This document shows, in pieces, positions 18,041 to 27,216 of a stretch of DNA of 64,000 bases; positions within the stretch are counted from its first letter, which is position 1; each line of letters begins with the position of its first letter. The notes below the pieces were generated by a model, which was given only the letters and a program-made list of their open reading frames with translations, was not told where the DNA came from and did no database searches. The DNA lies in assembly GCA_022824945.1 (NCBI GenBank), contig JAJDYX010000018.1:62001-126000 (forward strand). Reading direction: 5' to 3'. Source of the stretch: Candidatus Latescibacterota bacterium. GTDB lineage: Bacteria > Latescibacterota > UBA2968. Both the position numbers and the translations under genes were made by a program.

Positions 18041-18691
18041 ATGAATTTGAAAAAGCGTTTTAGTAAAGCTGAGAAAGCCGAAAAAATTGCCGAAATTTTG
18101 GACGAATTGTATCCCGATCCCGAAGCTTCGCTGAGACACGGGAGCGCTTATACCCTGCTGGTCGCTGTGTTGTTGTCGGCGCAGTGTACCGATGTGCGGG
18201 TCAATCAGGTGACGCCGGTTTTATTTGCGAGAGCAGATACACCGGAGAAAATGGTTGCGCTGTCGGTTGAAGAAATCGAAGGTATTATCCGTCCGTGCGG
18301 ATTGGCGCCTCGCAAAGCGCAGGCGATTTTCGATTTGTCTCATATTTTGCTGGATAAGCACGATGGCGAGGTGCCCCAATCTTATGAAGATTTGGAAGCA
18401 TTGCCCGGTGTGGGACACAAGACCGCGTCGGTGGTGATGGCTCAGGCTTTTGGCGTGCCGGCATTTCCCGTGGATACGCATATTCACCGTCTCGCCTATC
18501 GATGGGGGTTGTCCAATGGCAAAAATGTGGTGCAGACCGAGCGCGATTTGAAACGCATTTTTCCCGCAGAAATTTGGAATAAGCTGCATTTGCAGATTAT
18601 CTTTTTTGGACGAGAATATTGTCCGGCGAGGGGGCATGATTTCCATCAATGTCGCATTTGCGGTGTGTATGGACGCAGGAGTTTATTGTGA
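18041..18691 (+). CDS. nth: Endonuclease III, DNA glycosylase/AP lyase
   Basis: This 216-residue base-excision repair enzyme removes oxidised pyrimidines and nicks abasic sites. It has the helix-hairpin-helix LPGVGHKTASVVMAQAFG with the catalytic Lys, and VDTHIHRLAYRWG with the catalytic Asp. The C-terminal iron-sulfur region is odd: one Cys in FGREYC, then CRIC, then the chain stops with no fourth Cys. GGAGG abuts the ATG at 18041; the in-frame TTG at 18047 has ideal 6-nt spacing and may be the real start. It slightly follows the MFS gene (19 bp). Confidence 0.9.
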   Translation: MNLKKRFSKAEKAEKIAEILDELYPDPEASLRHGSAYTLLVAVLLSAQCTDVRVNQVTPVLFARADTPEKMVALSVEEIEGIIRPCGLAPRKAQAIFDLSHILLDKHDGEVPQSYEDLEALPGVGHKTASVVMAQAFGVPAFPVDTHIHRLAYRWGLSNGKNVVQTERDLKRIFPAEIWNKLHLQIIFFGREYCPARGHDFHQCRICGVYGRRSLL

Positions 18692-18707
18692 GATATAGGA
18701 GGTGGAA

Positions 18708-19847
18708 GTGAAGATTCGAGCGATTTCGATTTCGGTGTTTGAGTTGCCTGCCAATACGGGGCGGTTTAGGATGGAACAAACCGGTCGTGGTGCCCGTAAG
18801 CGATGGGCAAAGCGGGGTGCGGGTAAGTCGGCAGAGCATGTACACGTTTTGCATGTAAAGACAGACGAAGACATCGAAGGGGTATGTACAGTGGGGGATG
18901 CGCGGTACACGACGATGCGTCCTGAAGATCTGGAGCAATTGCGGTTGCTGGCGATTGGCGAAGATCCTTTTGATCGCGAACGACTCGCGCAAAAATTACA
19001 CAAAGCAACGCGCGGCATGTTCACGCGACCCGGCTGGTTTGGCGCTTTTGACAATTGTTTGTGGGATATTGCTGGCAAGGTTGCGGGGCTGCCCGTTCAC
19101 AGTCTGATTGGTCGGGCGCGGTCTCGTTGTGCGGCTTATTACAATTTTAGAAGTGGTTCAAAAGAAGAGGCTGTAGCCGATGCAACGCAGGCAGTGGAAC
19201 GGGGTTTTTGGGCTGTAAAAGATCACTTTGGGGGTACGGCAGATGAAAATATCGCGTGTTTTCACGCTGTGCGCGATGCGGTTGGAGATGATGTCGATAT
19301 TTTGCACGATGCCGCAGGATGTGATTATACGTTGCAAGATGCGATTCGAGTGGGTAAGACTCTGGAGGCGTTGCGGTTTGGTTGGTTTGAAGAGCCTCTG
19401 GCAGACCGAGATCAAAAGAGCTTGCAGCGTTTGTGCGCTGCGCTGGATATTCCCATTTTGGCTCCTGAGACTTTGATGCATGATGTGGATTTGAGTGCGC
19501 AATGGATTATTTCTGGAGCAACCGATGCCTTGCGCGCCAATGCGCGGCTGGGTACAACTCCGACGTTGAAGCTGGCACATTTGACGGAGATGCACGGCGC
19601 AAATATTGAATTTAACGGACCGGGTGGGTTGTTTGGGCTGGTGCATGCACATCTGGTTTGTGCTATATCGAATACGAGTTATTACGAGTTTTTCCCAGGT
19701 GGCTCCCGGGATGTGCGCGGTCGGGAGATTGGATTGCTCAATCCACCCCTGCCCGAGAATGGCTATATTACACCGCCCAATAATCCCGGATGGGGTGCCG
19801 AATGGGATTGGGAGTTTTTTGAGAAGAAGCGGATTGAAGAATTGTAA
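18708..19847 (+). CDS. Enolase-superfamily enzyme (mandelate racemase / muconate lactonizing type)
   Basis: This 379-residue sugar-acid dehydratase or racemase has an alpha/beta capping domain and a barrel with the metal ligands in order: DILHDAAG (Asp), FEEPLAD (Glu), and APETLMHD (Glu). A Lys acid/base lies in FWAVKDHFGG. The barrel ends with TLKLAHLTEMHG. Family members act on carboxylated sugars such as galactarate or gluconate. The GTG at 18708 has AGGAGG 5 nt upstream; an earlier GTG at 18702 overlaps that site and is unlikely. A sulfatase gene follows after 25 bp, so both may serve breakdown of sulfated uronic sugars. Confidence 0.9.
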   Translation: MKIRAISISVFELPANTGRFRMEQTGRGARKRWAKRGAGKSAEHVHVLHVKTDEDIEGVCTVGDARYTTMRPEDLEQLRLLAIGEDPFDRERLAQKLHKATRGMFTRPGWFGAFDNCLWDIAGKVAGLPVHSLIGRARSRCAAYYNFRSGSKEEAVADATQAVERGFWAVKDHFGGTADENIACFHAVRDAVGDDVDILHDAAGCDYTLQDAIRVGKTLEALRFGWFEEPLADRDQKSLQRLCAALDIPILAPETLMHDVDLSAQWIISGATDALRANARLGTTPTLKLAHLTEMHGANIEFNGPGGLFGLVHAHLVCAISNTSYYEFFPGGSRDVRGREIGLLNPPLPENGYITPPNNPGWGAEWDWEFFEKKRIEEL

Positions 19848-19872
19848 AAAGCAACTACTGAAAGGAGATTTT

Positions 19873-21117
19873 ATGGCTTCTGATAAACCGAATATTATTC
19901 TGATTTTGTCCGATGATTTGGGATATGAATGCCTGGGGTGTTATGGGGGAGAATCGTATCAGACGCCCGTGCTGGATGGTTTGAGCAAGGAGGGGATGCG
20001 TTTTGACCATGCGTATGTTCTGCCGTTGTGTACGCCGACACGGTTACAGTTGATGACGGGTAAATACAATTTTCGCAATTGGAGAGCTTTTGGCGTGATG
20101 GATCCCCAGGAGCGCACTTTTGGGCATTTGATGAAAGCGGCTGGGTACAAAACGTGTATTTCGGGTAAATGGCAGATGTATAGCTATAATCCGCCGGATT
20201 TTGAACCCGAGTGGCGCGGCAAGGGGCAATTGGCGGAGGATTCGGGTTTTGACGAGTATTGCTTGTGGCATACCGAACACACGGAGGATAAGGGATCGCG
20301 ATATGCCGATCCGGTGATTCAGCAAAATGGGGAGTATTTGGAGGATATAGAGGGCAAGTACGGTCCGGATATTTATACGGCTTATATTTGTGATTATATC
20401 GAGCGGCATAAGGATGAGCCGTTTTTTGTGTATTATCCCATGGCGCTGACGCACGGTCCGTTTGAACCCACGCCCCATAGTGAAATATGGTCTGAGAATC
20501 GACACGATAGCGGGGTGAAGTATTTTAAAGATATGGTTGAGTATATGGATGTGGTGATTGGACGGATTGTGGATAAATTGGATGAGCTTGGGCTTAGAGA
20601 AAATACTTTGCTTTTGTTTATAGGCGATAATGGTTCACCTCGTCAGGTGACTTCTATGATCAATGGTCGCGAGTTCCAGGGGGGAAAGGGCCTTTCGACT
20701 GATGCGGGTACGCGGGTGCCATTTGTTGCGAGTTGGCCGGGTACGATTCCGCCGGGGTCTGTGTGTGATGATTTGATCGATTGTAGCGATTTTGTACCGT
20801 TGATGATGGATATGGCTGGCACGCCTTTGCCCGAGGATGATGTGTTCGATGGGGTGTCATTTTTGCCGCAGTTAAAGGGCGAGACAGGAACGCCGCGCGA
20901 GTGGATTTTTGCCCATCACGATCCCCTGCCCGGATGGGGTAAGGAGGGCTATTACTTAAAGCGATGGGCACAGGATAAACGCTGGAAGCTCTACGATACG
21001 GGCGATTTGTACGATGTTGTAGCAGATGAGTTGGAAGAACACCCAGTCGTGGATGGAGGCGCAGAAGCAGAGGATGCGCGACAAAAATTGCAGCCCGTGC
21101 TGGATCAGATGAAGTAG
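19873..21117 (+). CDS. Sulfatase (CTPTR type)
   Basis: This 414-residue sulfatase starts NIILILSDDLGYE, where the two Asp bind metal, and carries CTPTR at Cys53, the residue to be converted to formylglycine. Further family elements are ISGKWQMY and LLFIGDNGSP, which has DNG instead of the more common DHG. The ATG at 19873 has AAAGGAG 5 nt upstream; the open frame runs back to 19606, but that part only overlaps the enolase-type gene. It lacks a signal peptide, so it works in the cytoplasm unless exported otherwise. It probably forms an operon with the upstream dehydratase-like gene. Confidence 0.9.
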   Translation: MASDKPNIILILSDDLGYECLGCYGGESYQTPVLDGLSKEGMRFDHAYVLPLCTPTRLQLMTGKYNFRNWRAFGVMDPQERTFGHLMKAAGYKTCISGKWQMYSYNPPDFEPEWRGKGQLAEDSGFDEYCLWHTEHTEDKGSRYADPVIQQNGEYLEDIEGKYGPDIYTAYICDYIERHKDEPFFVYYPMALTHGPFEPTPHSEIWSENRHDSGVKYFKDMVEYMDVVIGRIVDKLDELGLRENTLLLFIGDNGSPRQVTSMINGREFQGGKGLSTDAGTRVPFVASWPGTIPPGSVCDDLIDCSDFVPLMMDMAGTPLPEDDVFDGVSFLPQLKGETGTPREWIFAHHDPLPGWGKEGYYLKRWAQDKRWKLYDTGDLYDVVADELEEHPVVDGGAEAEDARQKLQPVLDQMK

Positions 21118-21208
21118 CAGGTGTGTTGCACATTTTGTTCTGTGCGAGATGGCTTTTGTGAATAGATCGTTCAATACTTGTTTGCTTTGATGTGACGTAA
21201 ATAATTTT

Positions 21209-21229
21209 AAAACAATAAGTTATTGTTTT
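21209..21229. promoter_or_regulatory. Perfect 21-bp palindrome, operator-like
   Basis: Arms 21209-21218 (aaaacaataa) and 21220-21229 (ttattgtttt) are perfectly complementary around a single G. With a 1-nt centre and no T-tract it looks like a dimeric repressor site rather than a terminator. It lies 73 bp before the YifB/ComM gene. Confidence 0.45.
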
Positions 21230-21249
21230 GAGTAGTTCTGGCACACTCT

Positions 21250-21291
21250 TTGCCTGATTTTAACTTCTTTCAGTTGGTTCCTTTCAGGCAA
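21250..21291 (+). promoter_or_regulatory. Hairpin abutting the comM/yifB ribosome-binding site
   Basis: Eight-bp arms ttgcctga (21250-21257) and tcaggcaa (21284-21291) flank a 26-nt loop; the right arm ends on the first base of AGGAGG (21291-21296), so the stem could mask translation start. Confidence 0.4.
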
Positions 21292-21301
21292 GGAGGTTTT
21301 G

Positions 21302-22840
21302 ATGACTGCGCGTGTGTTGAGTTGTGCAACGCTGGGTATTGATGCGTATATCGTGCATATTGAGGCGGATATCTCGCGTCGGCTTCCCGCATTTTCAGTG
21401 GTGGGTTTGCCCGATAGTGCTGTGAAGGAAAGCCGGGACCGGGTGATGGCTGCGATTAAAAATGCCGGGCGAGCATTTCCAAATAATCGGATTACGGTGA
21501 ATTTGGCGCCAGCAGATATCCGAAAGGAAGGCTCGGCATTTGATTTGCCGATTGCTATAGGCATTATTGCCGCGATGGGCGATTCAATTTCACCCGAGAA
21601 GTTGTCGCAATATCTCATTTTAGGCGAGTTGGCTTTAGATGGCACGGTGCGGCCCGTACGCGGTGCGATGTCAATGGCTGTGGAAGCCAAAAAGGCGGGT
21701 TTAAAAGGGTTGCTCGTCCCGGTGGAGAATGCGCGAGAGGCGGCGATTACAGGCGGGTTAGATGTTTTGCCGGTGCGCGATTTGAGCGAGGCACTGGATT
21801 TTTTCGAGGGGTACTGCGATATCATGCCCTTTGAAATCAATAGCAATGCGATTTTTCGGCAGGCGCGGGTGCATCGGGTGGATTTTAAGGATGTGCGCGG
21901 GCAAGAGCATGCAAAGCGCGCGCTGGAGGTGGCGGCGGCAGGCGCGCATAACGCGATTCTCATGGGGCCTCCCGGATCGGGTAAGACGATGCTTGCCAGA
22001 CGATTGCCGACCATTTTACCCGATCTGACTCTGGATGAAGCCCTTCAGACGACAAAAATTCACTCAGTGGCGGGGTTGCTGCCGCCCGATACGGCACTGG
22101 TGGCGATAAGGCCGTTTCGCTCGCCGCATCACACGATTTCAGATGCGGGATTGATCGGTGGCGGTTCCTATCCCCGGCCCGGAGAGGTGTCGCTGGCACA
22201 TCACGGGGTGCTGTTTTTGGATGAGCTTCCCGAGTTTAAGAAACAGGTCCTGGAGTCTCTTCGACAACCCGTTGAGGACAGTTTTGTGACGATTGCACGG
22301 GCGGCGATGTCGCTTTCGTATCCCGCGCGGTTTATGCTCGTTTGCGCTATGAATCCGTGTCCCTGTGGGTATTTGGGCGATCCACACCACGAGTGTATTT
22401 GTTCGCCACCTGTGGTGCAGCGCTATGTCAATCGGATCTCGGGACCGTTGATGGATCGCATTGATATTCACGTAGAAGCTCCGGCTGTGCAGTATGAAGA
22501 ATTGGCCAATGAACCCGCTGGCGAGTCTTCAGCAGAGGTTCGCAGGCGCGTGCAAGGCGCGCGGCAAATACAGTTGGACCGGTTTGCGGATTATAGAGAT
22601 TTGTTTAGCAATGCGCACATGGGGTCGCGCGAGATTCGGATGTTTTGCAAAATAGATGATAGGAGCGAGGAGTTGTTGCGGATGGCGATTACGCGATTGG
22701 GGCTTTCGGCGCGGGCTTATGATCGAATCCTGAAGGCGAGCCGCACGATAGCAGATCTGGAGGGGGAGGAGGATATCCAATCGCGCCATGTTGCCGAGGC
22801 GATTCAATACCGCAGTCTGGATAGAAGGTTGTGGGAGTAA
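21302..22840 (+). CDS. comM: YifB/ComM family Mg-chelatase-like AAA+ ATPase
   Basis: This 512-residue protein has the family's N-terminal Lon-protease-like fold (residues 1-170), a Walker A motif GPPGSGKTMLARRL near residue 220, Walker B VLFLDELPEF, and the C-terminal CNPCPCGYLG-type Cys cluster seen here as MNPCPCGYLGDPHHECIC, probably zinc-binding. ComM-type proteins are helicases that promote branch migration of transformed DNA in other bacteria. The ATG at 21302 has AGGAGG 5 nt upstream. Full length for the family. A palindrome and a hairpin lie in its leader. Confidence 0.93.
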   Translation: MTARVLSCATLGIDAYIVHIEADISRRLPAFSVVGLPDSAVKESRDRVMAAIKNAGRAFPNNRITVNLAPADIRKEGSAFDLPIAIGIIAAMGDSISPEKLSQYLILGELALDGTVRPVRGAMSMAVEAKKAGLKGLLVPVENAREAAITGGLDVLPVRDLSEALDFFEGYCDIMPFEINSNAIFRQARVHRVDFKDVRGQEHAKRALEVAAAGAHNAILMGPPGSGKTMLARRLPTILPDLTLDEALQTTKIHSVAGLLPPDTALVAIRPFRSPHHTISDAGLIGGGSYPRPGEVSLAHHGVLFLDELPEFKKQVLESLRQPVEDSFVTIARAAMSLSYPARFMLVCAMNPCPCGYLGDPHHECICSPPVVQRYVNRISGPLMDRIDIHVEAPAVQYEELANEPAGESSAEVRRRVQGARQIQLDRFADYRDLFSNAHMGSREIRMFCKIDDRSEELLRMAITRLGLSARAYDRILKASRTIADLEGEEDIQSRHVAEAIQYRSLDRRLWE

Positions 22841-22877
22841 TATCACAATTGTAAAACTATGTCCAGGACGGTATATT

Positions 22878-23198
22878 ATGACATTCCTCGAAACATCTGT
22901 ATTTACGCGTTGCGTTCAAAATATACTGACCGACGATAGTTATCACCGCCTGCAACTTCTGTTGATACATCGCCCCGATACGGGCGTTGTTATTCCCGGT
23001 AGTGGTGGTTTGAGAAAGATGCGGTGGTCTTCGCCAGGGCACGGCAAGCGCGGTGGCGTTCGCATCATTTACTATTGGGCAGTGAAGGAGCAGCAAATTT
23101 TGATGCTTTTGATGTATTCAAAAAGTGAGCGAGATGATCTGACGTCGGCGCAGCTCCGAGCTTTAAGACGCGTTGTTGAGCAGGAGTATCCAACATGA
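22878..23198 (+). CDS. RelE/HigB-like toxin of a type II toxin-antitoxin pair
   Basis: This 106-residue protein matches the RelE/HigB-like fold: it opens MTFLETSVFTRCVQNIL, then has IPGSGGLRKMRWSSPG, GKRGGVRIIYYW and LLMYSKSERDDLT. Such toxins cut mRNA, usually at the ribosome. The frame continues upstream into comM, but the ATG at 22878 fits the family start. It overlaps the antitoxin gene by 4 bp (ATGA), with the toxin first, the order found in HigBA and NadS-type pairs. The basic residues in RGGVRIIYYW are the likely RNA-contact site. Confidence 0.85.
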   Translation: MTFLETSVFTRCVQNILTDDSYHRLQLLLIHRPDTGVVIPGSGGLRKMRWSSPGHGKRGGVRIIYYWAVKEQQILMLLMYSKSERDDLTSAQLRALRRVVEQEYPT

Positions 23199-23536
23199 AA
23201 AAAGAACTGTTTGATGATTTACTCCAAAGTGTGCGTGAGGGGGGTGCTATTATGCGCGGTGAGATGGCACCGAGTCGCGTATTTGATTTTATGCCTTTGG
23301 ATGTCAAAGCCATTCGCAAAAGGCTTAACAAATCTCAACATGAATTTGCACTCATGGTCGGCGTGAGTACGTCAACGCTACAAGATTGGGAAAAAGAATG
23401 TTGCATTCCTCAGGGGCCTGCCCGTGCAGTATTAAAAATTTTGGAAAAGAATCCTCAAGAGTTTGCCGAGGTATTAGAGGCGTACAGAAAATCTCTGGTA
23501 GGGGATCTTCAGGTTTCGTCCAGTCAACAGGGTTAA
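23195..23536 (+). CDS. XRE-family antitoxin (HigA/NadS-like)
   Basis: This 113-residue protein has a Cro/C1-type helix-turn-helix at about residues 47-80: IRKRLNKSQHEFALMVGVST followed by STLQDWEKECCIPQGPA. The N-terminus (LFDDLLQSVREGGAIMRGE) is the usual NadS-type toxin-contact arm. It would neutralise the adjacent RelE-like toxin and repress the pair's promoter. AGGAG lies 8 nt before the ATG, inside the toxin gene. A terminator follows. Confidence 0.88.
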   Translation: MKKELFDDLLQSVREGGAIMRGEMAPSRVFDFMPLDVKAIRKRLNKSQHEFALMVGVSTSTLQDWEKECCIPQGPARAVLKILEKNPQEFAEVLEAYRKSLVGDLQVSSSQQG

Positions 23537-23566
23537 ATTTATCCTGAGCATGCAGATCTCTAAACA

Positions 23567-23602
23567 AAAAGCGGAGCATTGACAAGTGCTTCGTTTTTTT
23601 TT
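23567..23602 (+). terminator. Intrinsic terminator after the toxin-antitoxin pair
   Basis: Arms 23567-23578 and 23587-23598 form a 12-bp stem with two G-T pairs and an 8-nt loop, followed by T. The next gene starts 12 bp later. Confidence 0.75.
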
Positions 23603-23613
23603 AGGCTTGCAAT

Positions 23614-25782
23614 ATGAAACGCGACGCAAAAAAAATTGTGATAAGAGGTATAAAGGGCGAGGTGTGTATTCGGCGGATGGCGCATGGGTTTCCGCATATC
23701 TCGGCGGGGGATGAAGGGGATCGGTATTACGGTCTGGGTTATGCCCATGGCCGGGATCGGCAGATGCATATGTGGTTGCTCAAGCTCATTGGGCGCGGGA
23801 ATGCGTCGGCATATCTGAAAGCGGATGAGAATTTGATTGAGGCAGATCGGTTTATGCGCTGGCTCAATATAGCGGGTGATGCAGATCGGGAGGCGCGGCA
23901 TTTGTCGCCAGAATTGCAAGCGGTTCTGGATGCGTATTGCAAGGGGGTGAATCAGGCGGTTCGCGCAACGGGAACGCCTTTTGAATTTAAGCTGATGGGG
24001 TATCGACCGGATGAATGGACGCCAGCAGATGCACTGCTGATGGTCAAGCTGATCGGGTTTGTGGGGCTTTCACAAGTGCAGGGCGATATGGAGAAGTTGA
24101 TTGTTCAGTTGATTCAAAAGGGTGTGGATATCGAGCAGTTGAAGGCGCTTTTTCCGGCGATTCGGGACGATGTATCGGAAGAGTACATTGATCTGATAAA
24201 GAAGGTGCATCTGGTGCGTCCGATGATTCCATCTTATGTGGTTTGGCGCGATTTGTTACCCGATTTTTCCGCGAGCAATAATTGGGCTGTCCGTCCGTCA
24301 AAGACGGCATCTGGATGGGCGATGTTGTGCGGGGATCCGCATCTGCAATTGCAATTGCCTTCGGTGTGGTATCCTGCGGTTCTGTCTGGGGATCAGGACT
24401 ATTTGATGGGCGCGACGCTGCCGGGATTGCCGGTTGTGGCTATGGGACGGTCACCTCATCTGTCGTGGGCAGCGACTTATGGTACTGCCGATGTGTGTGA
24501 TTATTTTGTGGAGGAGGTGAGGGATGGTAAGTACAGATGCGGGGATAAATGGATTCCGCTGCGCGTGCGGGAAGAGGTTATTCGGTCCAAAAATCGGGAT
24601 CCGATAGGGTTGCGCGTTTGCGAGACGGACCGCGGTTTGTTGGAGGGCGAGGTCAATGAGGATGGGTATTACCTGTGTTATGCGTGGACGGGTAAGCAGC
24701 AAAAGGGGACGGGTGCGGATTCGCTGGATTGTGTTCTGCGAATTACGAGATCAAAAGGCGTTGAAGAGGCGCGGGATTATTTTGCGGGGTTGACGTTTGG
24801 ACCGTTTAATTGGGTGTTTGCAGATCGGGCGGGGAATATTGGCTATCAACTCGGTGGGCTGGTGCCCAAACAACCTGAAGGTTCATCGGGTTTGCTTCCG
24901 TATTTGGGGTGGGATGAGAAACAGAATTGGGATGGGATGGTCGATCCAAAATTGTATCCACGTGCGATGAATCCGGAATGCGATTTTATTGTGACGGCAA
25001 ATCAGGATCTCAATTTTATGGGGCAAACTGATCCAATGAAATTGTCCATTTCGTCTTATCGCGCGGATCGAATTTGCGAGATGTTGCGGGAAAAGGATGA
25101 CCTGACCGTAGAAGATATGAAGCGGATTCACTACGACCTCCACGCGCTTCAGGCCAGGGAGTTGATGGCAGTTATACGTCCGTTATTACCCGCATCGGAG
25201 AACGGGAATATATTGCGGGATTGGGATTTGTGCTATGATGCGGATTCTCTGGGGGCGACGCTTTTTGAGCGCGTTTATCGCGAACTCGTTTTGCTCGTCT
25301 TTGGGGATAGTGGTTTGGGGCGCGAGGTGACGGCGCATTTGCTGGATGGTACGACGCTGTTCAGCGTTCTGCATGGATATTTTGATCGCATTCTTTTGAG
25401 CGAAGCGTCGGTCTGGTTTGGAGATCAGTCGCGCGAGAGCCTATATCAAATGGCGATTGAGCGCGGTTTAAGGGATAAAGCCGTGCCGCACGGCGAGGTG
25501 AGTAAGGTTTATATTGAGCATATTTTTTTCAGGGGGAAGTTGCCAAGGGTTTTGGGATTTGATTATTCGCTTGCAAATATTGGGAGTCGGTCAACGGTTT
25601 CTCAGGCTGGCGTGTTCAAAGGTGGCGCACTTGCACCTACTTTTCGAATGATTTGCGATTTTGGAGAGGATGTGTTGCACACAAATGTTGCAGGGGGTGC
25701 TTCAGATCGACGTTTTTCCAGATATTATACGTCGGGGTTGGATGCATGGGCGCAGGGTGGTTACGAGGTTTTAGGACCATAA
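23614..25782 (+). CDS. Penicillin acylase family protein (Ntn hydrolase), no visible signal peptide
   Basis: This 722-residue protein belongs to the S45 N-terminal-nucleophile amidases, which split amide bonds in beta-lactams, acyl-homoserine lactones or other acyl amines. The alpha-chain part has HGFPHISAGDEGDRYYGLGY; the self-processing site is FSASNNWAVRPSKTASGWAM, where the Ser before NNWAV becomes the new beta-chain N-terminus. Later landmarks are GDPHLQLQLPSVWY and ANQDLNF. Most members are exported, but this one starts MKRDAKKIVIRGIKGEV with no hydrophobic leader and a start context without a clear ribosome-binding site. The substrate is unknown. Confidence 0.88.
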   Translation: MKRDAKKIVIRGIKGEVCIRRMAHGFPHISAGDEGDRYYGLGYAHGRDRQMHMWLLKLIGRGNASAYLKADENLIEADRFMRWLNIAGDADREARHLSPELQAVLDAYCKGVNQAVRATGTPFEFKLMGYRPDEWTPADALLMVKLIGFVGLSQVQGDMEKLIVQLIQKGVDIEQLKALFPAIRDDVSEEYIDLIKKVHLVRPMIPSYVVWRDLLPDFSASNNWAVRPSKTASGWAMLCGDPHLQLQLPSVWYPAVLSGDQDYLMGATLPGLPVVAMGRSPHLSWAATYGTADVCDYFVEEVRDGKYRCGDKWIPLRVREEVIRSKNRDPIGLRVCETDRGLLEGEVNEDGYYLCYAWTGKQQKGTGADSLDCVLRITRSKGVEEARDYFAGLTFGPFNWVFADRAGNIGYQLGGLVPKQPEGSSGLLPYLGWDEKQNWDGMVDPKLYPRAMNPECDFIVTANQDLNFMGQTDPMKLSISSYRADRICEMLREKDDLTVEDMKRIHYDLHALQARELMAVIRPLLPASENGNILRDWDLCYDADSLGATLFERVYRELVLLVFGDSGLGREVTAHLLDGTTLFSVLHGYFDRILLSEASVWFGDQSRESLYQMAIERGLRDKAVPHGEVSKVYIEHIFFRGKLPRVLGFDYSLANIGSRSTVSQAGVFKGGALAPTFRMICDFGEDVLHTNVAGGASDRRFSRYYTSGLDAWAQGGYEVLGP

Positions 25783-25793
25783 GGAACTGACCG

Positions 25794-27170
25794 CTACGAA
25801 CGGGCCGCCCTGTTAATGCCTTTGATTTTTTGATTTGCTTTGGCGCGTTGATCGATTTCTTCAGGGTTGACGATGTTGTGGAGGTCGGCGCGAAGGTCAG
25901 AGAGGATGTCGGCACAGGTGGGGTCGTCGGCGCGATTCTCGGTTTCATCGGGGTCGTTGGCGACGTTGAATAATTGGTCGGGGAGGCCGACGTAGTGGAT
26001 GTATTTCCAGTCGCCTTTTTTGATCATGAAGCCGCCAGTTAGCGCACCCTGGGCGTGGTATTCGCTGAAGATGGGGCGGTCGGGGAAGGGATGACCGAGG
26101 ATGGCGGGGCGGAGGCTGCTGCCGGGTAGTGGCGCGGGGTCCTGTTCGGCGAGGTCGAGAAGGGTGGGGAGGATGTCGATGAGGTTGGCTCCTGCGGCGA
26201 CTCGCTGGTTGCTCTCGGCGTTTGGATGGCGAATGATCATGGGGACGCGTACGGAGTGTTCGTAGAAACATTGTTTTTGCCATATACCGTGGTGTCCGCC
26301 CATTTCGCCGTGGTCGCTGACGTAGATGACGACGGTGTTGTCGCGTAAGGGTGAGTTATCGACTATGTCGAGCAAGCGACCGATGAGGTCGTCCGTGAAA
26401 GAGATGAGGCCGTAGTAAGCAGCGGTTGCAGTGGTGGAGATGTCGTCGGGCAGGGGTTCTTCGTTGCGCAGCCAGTGGCGGAGTTGCTGGATAGAGGGGT
26501 GCTGGGTTTCGCAGGGTTCTGTTCTCGTTTGTGGCAAGATGACGCGGTCGGGATAGTAGCGGTCGAAGTATTCCCGCGGACACAGGAGTGGGAAGTGGGG
26601 GTTCATGAAGCCGGTGTAGAGGAAGAAGGGACGGTCGGGGTATTGCGCGCGAGATTTGAGGAAGCGTTCGGAGAGGTCGGTGGCTGTGCTGTCGTAGTCG
26701 ATTTGCCAGTTTTCTCCGGGACCGCATTCGGTGACGTGGCTGTTGCTCCCACGCTGGTTATCGGGTGTGCGCGAGGGGGCACCCATACTCCAGTGTTTCC
26801 ATTTTTCGGCGTCGTCCATGAGTCGCACGCCAAAGCCGTGCAGGCGTTCGGGACCTATGAAGTGGGTGCGGCCGCAGACTGCGGTTTCATAGCCAGCGGC
26901 TTCGAGGTAGCTGCCCATTGTGGGGATTGTTCCCGCGAGGGGTGAGCCGTTGTCATAGGTGCCGATCTGGTGGACGTATTGTCCGGTCATAAAGGACATG
27001 CGCGCCGGTACGCATATCGGACAGGCGGTATAGGCATTGTCAAAGGTGGTGCCTTCGGATGCGAGGCGATCCAGGTGTGGTGTTTCGATATGGGGATGTC
27101 CGTAACAGCCGGTGACTGCGGGGTCGTGTTCGTCGCTCATGATGAGCAAGATGTTGGGTCGCTGGTTCAT
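25794..27170 (-). CDS. Sulfatase (CVPAR type), last gene of the sulfatase operon
   Basis: This 458-residue sulfatase begins NILLIMSDEHDP with metal ligands and has CVPAR at Cys53. The usual GKxH motif reads CGRTHFIG, with Arg replacing Lys, and the second metal site is VSDHGEMGGHHGI. No signal peptide is seen. AGGA lies upstream of the ATG. It is 46 bp downstream of the D-glutamate-cyclase-like gene and ends convergent with the penicillin-acylase-like gene, 11 bp apart. Like its neighbours it may act on a sulfated sugar or a similar sulfate/phosphonate ester. Confidence 0.88.
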   Translation of the reverse strand: MNQRPNILLIMSDEHDPAVTGCYGHPHIETPHLDRLASEGTTFDNAYTACPICVPARMSFMTGQYVHQIGTYDNGSPLAGTIPTMGSYLEAAGYETAVCGRTHFIGPERLHGFGVRLMDDAEKWKHWSMGAPSRTPDNQRGSNSHVTECGPGENWQIDYDSTATDLSERFLKSRAQYPDRPFFLYTGFMNPHFPLLCPREYFDRYYPDRVILPQTRTEPCETQHPSIQQLRHWLRNEEPLPDDISTTATAAYYGLISFTDDLIGRLLDIVDNSPLRDNTVVIYVSDHGEMGGHHGIWQKQCFYEHSVRVPMIIRHPNAESNQRVAAGANLIDILPTLLDLAEQDPAPLPGSSLRPAILGHPFPDRPIFSEYHAQGALTGGFMIKKGDWKYIHYVGLPDQLFNVANDPDETENRADDPTCADILSDLRADLHNIVNPEEIDQRAKANQKIKGINRAARS

Positions 27171-27216
27171 GCTAATATTTTCCTATAACGGTGTTTTTGT
27201 TTTATGAGTTGATATT

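Noticed and set aside
22849-22877. Possible promoter TTGTAA, 17 nt, TATATT before the toxin gene
   Set aside because: The -10 box would touch the start codon, so transcription would begin inside the gene; family alignment supports that start codon.
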